In this document: positions 47,475-61,063 of the stretch, one piece after another
How the letters are laid out: each line of letters begins with the position of its first letter
How positions within the stretch are numbered: the first letter of the stretch is position 1
From: Daldinia sp. FL1419
Lineage: Eukaryota > Ascomycota > Sordariomycetes > Xylariales > Hypoxylaceae
Direction of reading: 5' to 3'
DNA: 64,000 nucleotides
NCBI GenBank assembly: GCA_025201765.1
Contig: MU623427.1
Coordinates: 1-64,000, forward strand
Made by a program: the position numbers and the translations under genes
The notes under the pieces: generated by a model
What the model saw: the letters and a program-made list of their open reading frames with translations, nothing else
What the model was told of the DNA's origin: nothing
Databases searched by the model: none

Positions 47475-50406
47475 AAAATGATCAATCGAAAACAGTCAGA
47501 GTACAAAGAATAAGCATTGTCAGTGCCGATCAAGGTACAGCACGACAGAAGACTTCTTGAATAAGGTAGGGAGCGGTAGACTGATGCGACGTGCTTCGGT
47601 TTTTTTCCCCGTCTTTTCCGTTGGTGCGGAGATATACTCTATTCCGCCAATTCGCTTGTAACAACGAATTGAACTATCAGCAGAGTATAACCAGCTGTTT
47701 GATCCGTATTATCGAGTTGCTGCTGGTAGGGATATGCACGCCAATTCAGAAATAGATTATGTACCTAGGTAAATATGGGCATTGATCAATTAGGTACCAA
47801 GGTTATCGGGGGGGTTTTTTTTCTCGTTTGTTTGAGCTTATTGTAGATAAGCCTTGTTGTATGCAGTGGACTTGGAGCCGCACTCTGTTGAAATGTGACC
47901 GTTGCAAAATGATTTGCTAGAAAGAAGTTACCAAAATGTAGAAAATGGTGTGGAGAAATGGTAGGTGTGGGAGCCAAGAGCCATGGGAGAATTGGTAGGA
48001 TTGGTCTCCGGCAACTTGGAAAGGCCTGGTCAATTGTCCTTGTTGAATCGGCAAGACTACCTCCAATTTGGTTCCAATTTGGTTTATCGGAATTCCAGGC
48101 CTGGAAGATTCTGTGCATTTACATGCGGGCAAAATTTCGCCAGAACGGCTAAGGCAATACAAAGGTACAGGTGTCAGAATCTGAATATCGATAATGATAA
48201 CATCATTTTAAGTTTGCCGAGAAAAAAAGGTACATGCACATACCTTATGTACCTCTTGAATCTCCATCCATACCTATAAGTACAAGCTTAATAATGATTT
48301 TTTTTAAACATTCAGTACTTACCTATTGACTCAGAACTATATACATGTAATCAAGGACTGACGTATACAATAATTGGGGGGGGAAGGACTGGGATGGTCT
48401 CTCAAAAAATAAATAAATAAAATTCAAGATATTTAAGATATCACTAATAAATAGTAAAGTGAGTTAAAGCACAGTTGTGCAGCATTGCAAGCCCTGGCCG
48501 GCTTCCCTCATTGAGGCAACTTATTAGGTACACGTGCAATCCCACTTCGCGAATTATCAAAACCCCTAGTCGTCACATGCAGCTCCGGATCCCGGATTAG
48601 GTACAGAGTACGGCTAGGCACCAATCAATTAATAGCAATGACTTCAGCAATTCGACCGATCTTAAGATCAGCCTTAATTAATAAGATGTCTCCAGACTTT
48701 CTGGAATACGAATTATTTCCCCAATAATCATCACAATTAATATACATATGAACACCCTATAGATATTTTTGGTATATTTTGGAATACAATTTAGATCCGT
48801 TGTTTTAGAATTGAGAATAGCGTTATATAAACCGGATCGCATCTAGTCGTGTCGATAAGTTCACCCAACCAAAACCACGCGAAGGATTCAAGGATGCTTG
48901 TTATAAGTGCGATTATTCTATTATATATTGCTGGAGACGCCGTAATTCGACTATACGGTAGCGCTTCTCCAGGATGGACAAAATACATCCAATAAGAAAC
49001 AATACCGGGAAACCAATAAAAGGAGAAAATATAGGCCACGATTTTCTATACTCGTGCATGATAACTTTCCATCTTTAGGCAAAGTTGACGTGCCAACGTA
49101 TCAGCAGTACCAAACCTCCCCACGATGCCCCATGATGCTCCACGATTACATACCGATTTGGATGGTGTTTGAACAGCATGACCACTTATGATATATGTCT
49201 TCGAGTGATTTGATATCTTCACCGTTCAACCTCCAACTCATCAATTCTTCCACTCACCACCTATAAGTTACTCAGTCTAGGTTAGTCTTATACCTCTTTA
49301 TCCTCACCGCCAACCCCGTCATCGTCACGATTTAACACGTCATAAAGCCCTTAGTAGTTCGATTGATAATCTGTTGAGTTTAGGGAACACGCGACTAAAC
49401 GTTCTGAATGCCTATACGGGATAGTTAGTGGAGGCTATGCGCGAAGGGTCCTCTCACCGAATTGCAACCCCGTGATTATCGGGTTGGTATCCGAGCCTTC
49501 GGATGGGCACACTTCACGTGTAAATTACCAAACCCGAGAGTCTTCGTGAGTGCCACAGCATTGTGGACATGGCTCCTCTGAATGGATACACCGAGCTTTG
49601 ACGCGCATACATACCTATATGTTCGCTCAATAAGTATTGGCTCGATCCCGTGTCATAAATGGACCCATGCGTTTAAGAGTGACAACATAGTACGAACTTT
49701 CCGACTCTCATGGATTCGTGATTCTGAGGCTATGTCTCTAAGCTGAGATATAAGTGCAGTAATTAAGAATCTGCTTCGATGTGGACTTATTTAGATTCAA
49801 AATTGCCTAATGTGAAGAGGTATTGCCTATTACCTATACCTTGCACGTAAGACCTTGGCGTTCTATGAAATCTATACTATTTTCTTTCGAGGCCTACTCT
49901 ACGTGGTTCGCAACTATGATAATGCCCTAGATCAGTATAAAAGAAGTCCACTACTAAAGAAGCAAGAGAGTCGACAGATCTCGATATAGCTTACAATCTA
50001 CTAATACGATATAATAGCGCCTTGATAGCCATGGTTTACTACGAGTAGCGTTACGTTCATTTCATTATTCACAATACCACGCCAATACGCCGAGTAGGAG
50101 TGTAGGTAGCGATAAATATATTCGCAATGTAATCTATAATGATATTCAGGATAGTAAACTGTATGGCAAATGCTTGAGGAGCATCTTGCAACCCGAATAT
50201 GAGCTACCTATACGATAGAGTCTCATTAATTTTGTGTCTGGATCGTTTCTCATAAGCTCTTTGATTTAAACAAGCATCATGAATCTAACTAAATGAAGGC
50301 GCTAATCCCCTCTTTATAGCAAGAGCTTCTTATATAATTAGAAGCTAGATCAACCACTCACATCGTATAATTTACCCTTGGTGGAGGATGGACCTTGTCT
50401 AGTACT
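47475..50406. other. Intergenic stretch of 2.9 kb
   Basis: The left part is the promoter of the acidic-protein gene. The right part is the 3' flank of the b5 reductase gene. The middle (48.3-50.3 kb) is AT-leaning with stops in all frames. I see no recognisable domain or RNA. Confidence 0.55.
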
Positions 50407-51511
50407 CTAGAAAGCGAATACTTGGTCTTCCAGCTTGCTGACGGGGCGAGCTTTCTGGAACCCAAGGCTCTCGGTTGCCTTCTTCAGGCCACCAATCATG
50501 GGCGGGGGGCCACAAAGCAGTATCTTGACGTCCGGAGCAGGCTTGGGTAGCCATTTCTAGTCATCGATTAGCTTTCGGCATGGAGCTTATTCAGTATTAA
50601 GAGAACTTACAGTGACCATGTCAGCAGTGACGAATCCAACGCCACCGGACCATCCCTCAGGGGGCTTGTCAAGGACGTAGTGGACCCTGAATCCAGAATC
50701 CTCTTTTGCTAGAGCGTCGAGGTCTTCCTTTAGCAGAATGTCTTGCTCGCTAACATTGGCGAAGATCAGGTCCACTTGAGTTCGGTCACCTGTGGGTCGT
50801 CCTCGGATGATGGCTCTGACAACTTGGAGCATGGGAGTGATACCAGTACCGCCAGCAACCATTCCGAAATGACGGACCATGTTGGGAGTATAGACGAAAG
50901 CACCCTTGGGTCCTCTTACACGAATCGTCTGGCCGACAGCCAGAGATGCCATGTGCCTCGAGATATTACCGGTGGGGTACGACTTGATGAGGAGGTCGAA
51001 GTAACCAGGCTGGTGGTCACCGGAGATGGGGGTGTAAGATCGCACGATCTCCTTGGTGGTTCCATCGGGTTGCGGGAGGACAGCGCCGATTGAGATGTGC
51101 TGGCCGATCGGGAGACCAAGAATGGATGTCGGAGCGGGCAGAGAAAACCGGTAACTATTAAAAGTCAATTAAAGGAACACACGCTTGGATGGAAGATGCG
51201 ACGAACATGGCAACATTGTGAGAGATGATTGTCTTTTCCTTCAATTCGAATTCCTGGAAAACATCTGGCTTCAAGATCACCTTAGGTACTATAGAGAAAG
51301 GGAGAGTATGGTTAGTTGGAGGTCAACAGGAAGGGTTTTGCACAATGCACATACGCGAACGGTAGTACTTGAGGAGGCCAAGAGCAATTGCAACGAGAGC
51401 TGCAGCCGGTGTCCATTCTTTCTTAACAATGAAGGTTCCAAGTACCAGCAAACCGGCGGGGATATATATCCCGTCAAAGTATGCCCTCGAGGTTAAGGGA
51501 GCTGCCGACAT
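50407..51511 (-). CDS. CBR1: NADH-cytochrome b5 reductase
   Basis: Four exons (51511-51355, 51288-51207, 51154-50611, 50556-50407) encode 310 aa. A hydrophobic N-terminal anchor (IYIPAGLLVLGTF, then ALVAIALGLL) precedes the catalytic domain. FAD-binding RSYTPIS and the GYFDLLIKSYPTGNISRHMA block are followed by the NAD-binding loop VAGGTGITPMLQVVRAI and the terminal LLCGPPPMIGGLKKA, with an aromatic end VFAF. Fungal Cbr1 sits on the ER or outer mitochondrial membrane and passes electrons from NADH to cytochrome b5 for desaturases and sterol enzymes. The second intron uses donor GTTCGT, a weaker variant. I prefer Cbr1 over Mcr1 because there is no mitochondrial presequence. Confidence 0.92.
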
Positions 51512-52433
51512 CGTGAATTTCACTTGCCACCTTTTAATTTTTGGAGGTGTGAAATTGTAACGAAGTTGCGCTAGATATTTAAAAGGAGTTAATTGCCTAC
51601 TACTAGATACCTAGGTAGTTAGGTAGCAACTGAAAATGGACCTGCTCTCGTAAGAGAGGGGAGGGTACGAAGGTAAATTCTGCTGAGCTGCAGCTTATAT
51701 CTTTGTGTTCGTCGGAGTTGACAGACATTGATCTGCCTTTTTTTATCTTTTATCTCCTAAATTCGGGGGAACGCTAATAATTAAAGTGGCACCACATTCA
51801 GTATTTGTTGGGTTTACCACAATTTGATTAGTCAATTACTGTCCCTGCAGTTAGTGCAGTTTACCGCACCCATCCGCAGCTACAGCATAACTCCATAAGC
51901 ACCGGCGTACAAGCGGACTGGACCGGCCGCTCGGTACTAGGGTTTTCTGTCAAATATGTATGCGCCTATCCATCACATGAACCCTTATAAAAATAAATAA
52001 CCCCCACATAATGCATGTATCCGCGATACACAGCTGCATGAACATCGGTACGTAGTACAGTATACGCTATGACCCTAGCAAGCTTGGTTTCTGACCCCTT
52101 GACAATCAAGGCAATGTGGCAGTTGCGTGGATGGTGATATGTGGGATTTGTGGCTGTGAAATTTTGTATACCTAGAGACTGCCTGGATGGACATGTGGCA
52201 GTTGTGATGATATTGCTTCCATATTCGTGGGCTTTGGATACTAGTGACATTCATTACTTGACTTGACAATAGGGCAGTCAACACAACTTAGTTTTACTAA
52301 TTTCCAACTCTCTCACTTCAGTACAAGAGCCTCAAGTTATTATAGCTTTCATTGAACTCTCATTTCACCAAGCGCAACCAACTAAATTTAATTGATAATC
52401 CATTTTTGGATTACCTAAAAATCGAGGCCCAAT
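51512..52433. promoter_or_regulatory. Divergent promoter CBR1 / DUF3605 gene
   Basis: 922 bp between opposed start codons, with a TACCTAGGTAGTTAGGTAG island near 51610. No gene is seen. Confidence 0.5.
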
Positions 52434-53245
52434 ATGAGTGACGTGCCGATTAAGGTCGCCCCTGAAGATGCGCCGTTTCCCTTGACGGATGTTGACAAAT
52501 GGATCTTATCTCTAACCGACGAAGAATATAAATATCACGACTGGGAAGATGTGAAGAAGATCATAGGTAGGGCATTGCCAATTATTCACTTATATCCCTG
52601 CGATAGTTGGCTTAAGCTGGTTGGTTAGAGGAGAATAACCTCTCTGTTCTTAAGCGAAAACCGTCCGATTTGCGACGATACATGAAATGGACTGCCGAGA
52701 CCAAGGCAGAATACGGATCCATGACGAATTATCTCATGAAACATCGACTACCAAAAACCTGGGGATCTCCTCCTTTCAAACCAGCATCAACCACACCATT
52801 CGATGATCCATCTGATTATAGAGTCTTGATTAATGACTGGCCTTACGGCATGATGCCAAACATGACTCATATAGTCGTCTGGTCACGAACAACAATTCCA
52901 ACGGACCCTGAGACCGGAGATATGACACCAGAAAGCCGCGATACCGTGAAGGACTTCGTGAAAAGATTCTTTGTAGACAAGCTGGGCTCGGGAGGAGACG
53001 ATAAAGTCTTGTGGTTCAAAAATTGGGTCGCGCTGCAAAGCGTGAGAGCATTAGAGCGTATGTATAAATTTCGATTTTACGTCATCCAGATCGAGACTCA
53101 TATAAATGAGATGTGGCTGTCAAGGTCTCAATTAAGTATCGCTGACTTCGATGCTGCAGATATTCATGTTATCGTCAGAGATGTTGACAAAGAAACTCTG
53201 GAAAAATGGACTGAAGAGCTCGATTGTCATAGGTTGCTGAACTAG
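52434..53245 (+). CDS. DUF3605 family protein (N-acetylglucosamine-induced protein 1-like)
   Basis: Two exons (52434-52566, 52629-53245) encode 249 aa. The intron is 62 nt. Family features are PFPLTDVDKWILSLTDEEY, the helix LKRKPSDLRRYMKW, the core motif DYRVLINDWPYGM followed by HIVVWSRTTIPTD, and WFKNWVALQSVRALE with a His-rich VIVRDVDKETLEKW end. This matches the fungal DUF3605 group, named after a GlcNAc-induced gene of Candida; the biochemical role is not known to me. It converges with SND2, with only 92 bp between the stops. Confidence 0.85.
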
Positions 53246-53337
53246 ATGACCAGTCATATAAATTCGGGTTTATGACTTGAAAAATATGGAAGGATTCCTA
53301 ATGATGCAACGCTAGGTGTTATATGTGTAATCCCGGC

Positions 53338-53823
53338 TTAAACTGCACGTCTTTGCTTCCTATTGCCTGCCACTGGTGCGGCATTCCCCGACTGCTGTCC
53401 TTGCATGCCGGCCATTCCGCGAGCTGCACCAAGCAGACCATACCCTTTGAAGGCCCCATAGGCAGGTACAACAGTCCAAAGGAGCCACCCCCAGTTACCG
53501 AAAAGCATCACGAACACGACGGATGCCCAAGTTACCCAAATAACGTCGAACATATACTCCGTAAGTCCGGGTGCAGATAAATCCTCTCCAGCTTTCTTGA
53601 GTGCTTTTGTAGACGGATCATATCTAGGTCGCCCTGATGACTCTAAGAAGTATTCACATATAAAGCTGGGAATCGAGAGGATGACGTATAGTAGTAAAGA
53701 TCGTTTTTTGAATAGGAGGTTGAATAAGACAAAAAGTGTATTGACGATGAGAGTGCCAGTATGTAGATTTGTTAGGGCCGTTGCATTGGCCTTGGCCGTA
53801 TCCTTTCGGGCTTTTTGTGCCAT
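53338..53823 (-). CDS. SND2: SND2 / TMEM208-like ER membrane protein
   Basis: A single exon of 161 aa. The N-terminus MAQKARKDTAKANATALTNL leads into a hydrophobic hairpin (LIVNTLFVLFNLLF, LLLYVILSIPSFICEYFLE), the conserved YDPSTKALKKAGEDLSAPGL segment, and two more membrane helices around VIWVTWASVVFVMLFG and WLLWTVVPAYGAFKGYGLL. The tail is basic and ends RKQRR. This is the TMEM208/Env10 pattern. In yeast, Snd2 forms part of the SRP-independent targeting route that delivers proteins with central or C-terminal membrane segments to the ER. Confidence 0.9.
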   Translation of the reverse strand: MAQKARKDTAKANATALTNLHTGTLIVNTLFVLFNLLFKKRSLLLYVILSIPSFICEYFLESSGRPRYDPSTKALKKAGEDLSAPGLTEYMFDVIWVTWASVVFVMLFGNWGWLLWTVVPAYGAFKGYGLLGAARGMAGMQGQQSGNAAPVAGNRKQRRAV

Positions 53824-55015
53824 TGCGATATCGTGTTTTATGAGGTAGGAAGGGGGAGTCGAGTATCAATGAGACACCTTTATCGTATCGTGTCCATACG
53901 TTGAATTATGCGGGTAAGGTTAAGGATATATGGCTATATGTTTTTGATGTCAGATGTTTAATACTGAGACTTAATTATTACATATGTCTAAAATAAGGTC
54001 GCTCTGTTCTCAAGTGACGAAATGATGAATCCGGATGAATGATGTGGCTTTACCAAACGAGGCTGGAAATGGCATGGCGGCTTTAGTACTGCCTCCTAGG
54101 TAGGTACCTAGGTACCCAGGTTGGTTGGTCATTCTGGCATTTTAGGTAACACCGTAAGACAGTTAAAAAGAGAGGCAGGTGGGGGGGCTGGAAAGCTTGT
54201 AGCCTGCAGCTGTTCACGCCTCTTATTTAGCGCCCTATGGTTGCTCTGGCAGGTACTGTCCGGTTGCGTATAGATCTAAATTTAACCAATTAAAACAAAT
54301 AAAACCATTGGACCCCCTGACAACGGCCTATCCACCATAACATCCCAAAATCGCGAAGGGAAAGCTTGGACTGCGACAAGGCGGAAAAAAAACGCTACCT
54401 GATGGATTTTCTTCATCCCACTACAGATATACTACCGATTAAAAAAATTTAATACCATTGAATGGTATTTTCGGGGTGCATTGTTGTTGGGATAGGAGCT
54501 GGGTAGCCTTCCGGGCAATATCGTCGTCTCGCCACCTTCTATCATTCGCCCTTTTCCGTTCTCGTGACGCCGTGTTGATGGGAGAGAATCTAACCAAGAC
54601 TACCTAATCTTCACACTTCCCAGTGCCAATCCAAGTCCAAAATCCACAGTGGTTAGAGATGCCTGTTAAGAGCAACCAGGATCAAGTCGACACATACTTC
54701 CACTTCTTTACTTCTGACGGGTAGTTTCGCTTCCTACAATAACGATTCTTACGTTCCTGGTATTCGGGTATTCTGAATTTAATCAATTATTAACACTAAT
54801 TATTGTTGAGACCATTGCCTTTGGAAGTACGCAGCCTCAGCTATTTTCTAGCCGAGTTCTCCTTAGCCCGATCTACCCCCTTGTTGCTTCGACTTCCGAC
54901 GTCCGTCGATACTAGGCAACATAGCTGCATCTCCTCCTCGACGCGACCACATGGCCATTCGCGAATAGGGTCAACCGAACCAGATACTATCGATCGTACC
55001 GTCTCTGCCTCAAAC
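53824..55015. promoter_or_regulatory. Divergent promoter SND2 / CDC27
   Basis: 1.2 kb with a CCTAGGTAGGTACCTAGG palindrome near 54100. The frame upstream of the CDC27 ATG stays open to 54803 but has no ATG and looks like leader sequence. Confidence 0.5.
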
Positions 55016-57518
55016 ATGGCGCCCACCAACTCGGCCGTCACGGGCCAGTTAAGGCAAATCGTTTACTACCATCTCGACAATATGTCTTATGAAAGTGCAT
55101 TATTCTTCGCTGAAAGATTGGCCGCTCACGACCCTCGCTCGAGTGAATCGCCTTATCTACTTGCACTATGCCATTTTCGACTTGGCGATTACCACTCGGC
55201 TTACGAATTAAGCAAGGCCGTCGGATACCGTGGAAGTAACATCTCTTGTTCATATATATTTGCACAGTGTTGTCTGGTGCTTGGGCAATATAAAGATGGG
55301 ATCACAGCGTTGGAGAAGTCTAGAAGTTCGTGGCCTCGGAAATCGAGTTTAGGCAAACATAGTGCAACAAATAGGGCACAATATCCGGACCCGGCAAGTA
55401 TTGCATGCTTGCTTGGTAGGCTCTATCGCGCCTATGACGACAAGAACAAGGCAATAATCCACTTTGAAGAGGCGCTTAAGTCAAATCCGTTTATGTGGGA
55501 TGCATTCACGGCTCTATGTGATATGGGTGCCGATGTTAGGACAGCGAACATCTTCAAGCTGAACGACACGTTAATAGATGGTTCAGCCCAGCTCAATGGG
55601 ATTCTCTCGGAGCAGAAGGAAAGTACCACGCCGAATCTTGCGGAAATCCCCCCCAAAAAGGCAGTGTCTCGTTCTGCAGTTTTCGATATAGGGGATCCTT
55701 TCGACTCACAAAGGTCAACAGCCGGAAGTGAGATGCTTCTCGGCGCTAACTTTCTTTCTGGCGAAAATGACTTCGTATCTAAGGTCAACGCAGCTCGCTC
55801 CAGGGTGATGACCACCGCCGAGACCGGGTTTGATAGTGTGGAGACGCCGACGACAAACCACACGGATTCAGGCATTCCTCGAATTAATCACCCACCAGAA
55901 CCTCCTCAAGCTCCTGCTAGGAAAACAAGGAATGCTCAGCCTATAGAACCCAATCAGATGGACGTACCCTCGAAATTAGGGTATAGGATGGGCGCCAAGA
56001 GAACTCAAAAACTACAAGATAGGTCCCAAGAAGACGTTCCCCCAGAGCCCAATTCTACTCTTCTAAGGCCGACTGCAGCTAGTACGTCTGGGATAGAGAG
56101 GAAAAGGACTGTATCTGGCCACCTTGTCCAGCCGAGGCACCGGCCAGAGGAACCTGGCGCTCCCCAGAGACGGAGCGCGAGATTAAACCCATTCGGGGGT
56201 GCCAATGCGAAGGCTAACTCTGCATCAACTGTTGGCCCGACACGAGAATTGAAAAAGGCTAGGCCCCCTATATCAAGGATCGTGCGCCCTAATTCGAGTG
56301 GTTCTAATGTTGGGAGAGCGATTAGCGGTAACAGGAAACCGCTGGAAGAGAACGGCATGGATGTAGACCAGACTGAAGTGCCACGGATTAAAGAAGTCCA
56401 TTATCCACCTCCTGTCACCAAGCCCACAGAACCAGAGTCGGTTAAGGTTGAAGAGACATTGAAGTTTCTACTGGAGTTATTGAAGAAATTCGGCTCCGGT
56501 TATTTAGCATTATCACGGTATCGATGCGCTGAAGCTCTGGCTTTTTACACGTCGCTACCGCGGACTCACCAAGAAACGCCCTGGGTACTTTCACAGATTG
56601 GAAGGGCGTATTACGAGCAGGCGGCATATGCGGAGGCAGAGAAGTATTATAGGAGATTACGAATACTGGCTCCCACTCGCCTAGAAGATATGGAGGTCTA
56701 TTCTACCATTCTATGGTTTCTCAAAAGGGAGACAGATCTATCATTTCTCGCACATGAGCTTGTTGACTTGTCATGGCATTCTCCCCAGGCTTGGTGCGCG
56801 CTTGGCAATGCTTGGTCACTCGCTCGAGATCATGAACAAGCATTGCGATGTTTCAAACGAGCCACCCAATTAAATCCCAAATTTGCTTATGCATTTACTC
56901 TGCAGGGCCATGAGCACGTTTCGAATGAAGAGTACGAGAAGGCTCTCACGGCTTATCGTCAAGCAATATCGGCTGACCGTCGGCATTACAACGCGTATTA
57001 TGGTATTGGTAGGGTGTATGAAAAACTTGGCAACTACGACAAGGCTTATATACATTTCCACTCGGCATCCATTATAAACCCTACCAATGCTGTATTAATA
57101 TGCTGTATTGGCAACGTCCTTGAAAAACAGCGACAGAATGTCAAGGCTCTCCAGTTCTTCACCAAGGCCACCGAACTTGCTCCACACGCCGCGCAAACTC
57201 GATACAAGAAAGCCAGAGCGCTGCTGGCTCTTAATCAGTTCGACGAAGCTCATAAGGAACTTAATATTTTGAAGACCCTTGCTCCTGACGAGGCTACTGT
57301 ACATTTCCTTCTCGGGAAATTATATAAGGCCTTGAACGACAAGGGCGCCGCCGTGCGGCATTATACGATTGCGTTGAATTTAGATCCCAAGGTTAGTTCG
57401 GCCCTCCAATGCATAAGTCATATTCTCTAACCAAGTTAATTAGGCAAGCCAACAAATCAAAGAAGCTATCGAGAGCCTTGAAGATGACGACAGCTTTGAT
57501 GATTCTATGATGGCATGA
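55016..57518 (+). CDS. CDC27: Anaphase-promoting complex subunit Apc3/Cdc27
   Basis: Two exons (55016-57391, 57444-57518) encode 816 aa. I chose the ATG at 55016 (MAPTNSAVTGQLRQIVYYHL) because family homology begins there; the frame is open further 5' without another ATG. N-terminal TPRs occupy about residues 15-170, a Ser/Pro-rich linker about 190-470, and at least seven C-terminal TPRs about 490-790 (for example WCALGNAWSLARDHEQALRC, NAYYGIGRVYEKLGNYDKAY). The short second exon adds an acidic end, EDDDSFDDSMMA. Apc3 (BimA in Aspergillus, Nuc2 in fission yeast) binds the IR tails of Cdc20/Cdh1 and Apc10 in the ubiquitin ligase that drives mitotic exit. The 52-nt intron has donor GTTAGT and branch-like CTAAC. 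Confidence 0.96.
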
Positions 57519-58920
57519 CAATAGGGTACAGCAGAAGCATTTGTGTTTATTAAGCGGGATTTCTTTTATTGCCATGGTAACAGCGGCATAGGGGGGTTCG
57601 GCTAGACTCGAGTATTTCCCAGAGCATTGCGTTGAACATCTTTGGGGGGGAGTCAACATCGGATGCGGTACGACCTTATACACGTCGGCCCTATGGGTAT
57701 TTGACATTACGAGGTCTGGCAAGGCATATGCATCGGCGTTTGGGGAATTCCAGTGGCACTTCACGCCTACCATTGTTAGGAAACTTACGGTGGTCTTGTG
57801 TATAGGTAGCAAAGGGTTGCATGGCGATAAAAAGGTGTATAGTAATACGTACGGGATGAGCAACTAGATCCACTACACGCTCATCCTGCTTCCTCCATGA
57901 TACGAAAAGACTTCACGATGAGAATGGTTTAGTCGCACCGAGCGCCAGTTCGCGCAAGGTAAGTGGCATGTGATTTTCAACGCGAATCCATCTGCCCTGG
58001 GCCTTAAAAATATGTCGCAAAACGACTATGTGGTAAAATATTTAAGGATGTATAGATGCTATGTGCCTGATGTCATGATCTAAATCCCTTTAGACGTGTA
58101 AGTGAGCAAGGGTACGCGTGGAATAGTGAAGAATGCAAGGCCCACTTTGATGTCGTGTAATAGGAGATATCTACCTAGATACCTATGTACCATGTATTGA
58201 GTTCCTGAAGTAAGGGTATCAATCACGTGAATTCTACGTACCTAAAGAGAGACCTAGGAGGGTATCAAAGGGAGTGTTAGGCAAAGTATTAAGACATTTA
58301 AATGTTATATGTAATTTTTGCCAGATTTTTATCATGTAGAATTACTTGTTTGAGGAAAGATAAAAATTTGTAAAACTTGAAAGAACCTTGTATCTTGCCA
58401 TACAAATGAAGTGATGTAGTACTTGTTAACCGGCTCACCATATAACTGGAACCAGGAACTCTTGAAAAAGGAGCCCCACTTCCACACAGAGTTCGGAAAA
58501 GAACAACGCACGGTCCATATGCAAGGGTCCATTAAATCAGAGATTTGACCCAAAGGGGAAACTGACTACCAAGCGCGCAAAGCAGCGCAGAATAACGTAT
58601 TTTCGAGGACCCCAAACAAGAGAAATAATCAGACGCAACAAGTCTTGAATTTTTATTTTTATTTTTACGATTTCCCCCAGGCTGATACCGCCCCAAATTA
58701 GACTAGTTACTTCCCGCAATTCGAATCAGTAACACCACTCGTTTATCCACATAAAAACCTACCTCCTCTTCTCCCGTTTCTCGTAATTCTTTTCCATTTC
58801 CTGATTTATCCAACATTAATAAAATCCATCTATCTACGCCATTTGCCATCGATACCATCCACATCCCATACCCTTTCCATCACTAAAACATTACCAAAAC
58901 ACATCTAAACCTCATTCAAG
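57519..58920. other. Intergenic CDC27 to histone H4
   Basis: 1.4 kb without a gene. The last 200 bp is pyrimidine-rich leader (CT/CCATC repeats) typical of strongly expressed fungal genes. No histone H3 gene is present here. Confidence 0.6.
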
Positions 58921-59487
<567 letters not shown>

Positions 59488-59979
59488 GCGCTTTCTGCGT
59501 TTTCCCTGTACGCTTTTGGGTTGGGCCTGTCCATACAATAGTAATATTTGCCAATGCGAGTTTAGTCGACAGCGTTACAGCACAGCCTAGCAGACACCAG
59601 TAAAGCAGCAAGCCGCGTAATGGAAGTTGGGGATTTGTGTTACTACGTTAAGGATTGTCAGCATGATACACATTCTAACATCGGCGTTGGGGGTTTTTAC
59701 GTTACGGTCCATGGTCGCGCGCGATGACTTTTGAGAGATGGCGTCTAGGGACAGATAGTCCACGATAGTGCTACGGCATGCTGAATATACTTGCATAGCA
59801 TTACGCTTTGCTGTGAACAAATTTGCAATATCCCGATTCTTGATGTGACTGGTAGCAATATTGTATTATGAAGCTGGTGAGACCTTATGAATCCAAAATG
59901 GGACTCGAGTCCAATGAGTCCGTTGCCTGCCTAGACTCCAAACGCCGTACATCGTTGCCTTACGATCATGTCTGCTAAA
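59488..59979. other. Convergent intergenic H4 / TRS20
   Basis: 492 bp holding the two 3' flanks; nothing else is recognised. Confidence 0.55.
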
Positions 59980-60605
59980 TCATAGATACTTCCGCCCGGC
60001 CGCAGCGACCCTCTGCCTAAATACCGGACTACGTACTTCCATATTCACTCTATAAAAAGGGCTCATTATAGCCTTGACCCAATTTTCGTAGACTTCCAGC
60101 ATGAAGTTCTTAATAGCCTCCTCGGTTTGAGGGCTCGTGGGGTTCGCGCCGATCGACGTGGAGGACCGCGTAGACGTCGTCGAGACGGGCGTAGTGGGTT
60201 GGTGCAGTAGGAGGAACTTGACATTACCGCCGGTTATGAAACAAGACACGTAGCTGTTGAAGAACTTGTCGACGCATTTGAGGTACCTTTAATATGCGAA
60301 GTGCCGCAGTCAGTACCTATCCTCAGTACCTATCCAACTACCAACTGTGTTTCTCTAATATCGCTTTTGGCAACGGATAGGGGATTCGCGAAGCTTCAAT
60401 TCGCATAATGGAGCACTCACATCTGACCACCTCCCCACTGCACCTCCTCGACGATATCTAGACTGCTGTGTACGATGAATTGGTTCATATGGCGGGCCTG
60501 GTCGCTAAAGTGCGGCATGCCGTCGCCGCCCTGCTTCGACGTCCCGAATTCATACTCGAATAGCGGATTGTCCTGCGTACCGACGATGGCGAAGTAGTAC
60601 GACAT
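59980..60605 (-). CDS. TRS20: TRAPP subunit Trs20 / sedlin
   Basis: Two exons (60605-60421, 60286-59980) encode 163 aa. MSYYFAIVGTQDNPLFEYEF is the typical longin-like start of sedlin/TRAPPC2. MNQFIVHSSLDIVEEVQW, YLKCVDKFFNSYVSCFIT, KFLLLHQ and the end FMLEVYENWVKAIMSPFYRVN complete the fold. A Ser/Thr-rich insertion (about residues 95-112) sits between strand and last helix. Trs20 is shared by TRAPP complexes, which act as Rab exchange factors in ER-Golgi transport and autophagy. The 134-nt intron has a GTGAGT donor. A GAGT tandem repeat lies upstream, 67 bp before the ATG. Confidence 0.94.
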
Positions 60606-61063
60606 GCTGAGGGATTATTATCTGTCGACCATTTGCGACGAGGGGGGGCGATCGAGATGAGCGAAGCTTAGGAGTGAGTGAGTGAGTGAGTGAGTGAGTG
60701 AGTGAGTGAGTGAGTGAGTGAGTGAGTGAGTGAGTGAGTGACGGATAAGCTTCAACAGTTGCATAGTAGATTGATTTGGTACTTGGATACTTCAATGTTC
60801 TGCGGACCTCAGTAGGTCGCCTTATTTGTGCCGCATAAGTGGGGATTTGGAGAAATACATTAGGTACCTAAGGTACCGGAGTAGGTACTAAGTACTGATG
60901 TACTTTGGTACGTGCAATCGGTGATGATTGGCGAGAACTTCCCATCATCTAACTTGGTCCGTGCGTTGCCTATCAATTCAACTTTTCTAATCGCGATTTA
61001 CTCCGACAGTGGGATGTATTTTAAGTGCGAACCTTGAATCGTCGAGCAGTTATATCACACAAG
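60606..61063. promoter_or_regulatory. Divergent promoter TRS20 / MRPL31
   Basis: 458 bp between opposed start codons. It contains the GAGT repeat (60672-60740) and a TAGGTACCTAAGGTACC palindromic island near 60862. Confidence 0.55.
60672..60740. repeat. (GAGT)n microsatellite, about 17 copies
   Basis: An uninterrupted 4-bp repeat of 69 bp, directly upstream of the TRS20 start. Confidence 0.95.

Noticed and set aside
48791..49039. Minus-strand frame with a membrane-like product
   Set aside because: Short, AT-driven hydrophobic composition, no ATG-based family match and no splice partners.
54803..55015. In-frame extension upstream of the CDC27 ATG
   Set aside because: It has no ATG before 55016, and the sequence is Ser/Arg-rich leader unlike any Apc3.
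60672..60740. Tandem repeat as a CRISPR array
   Set aside because: A plain 4-bp microsatellite with no spacers, in a fungal genome.
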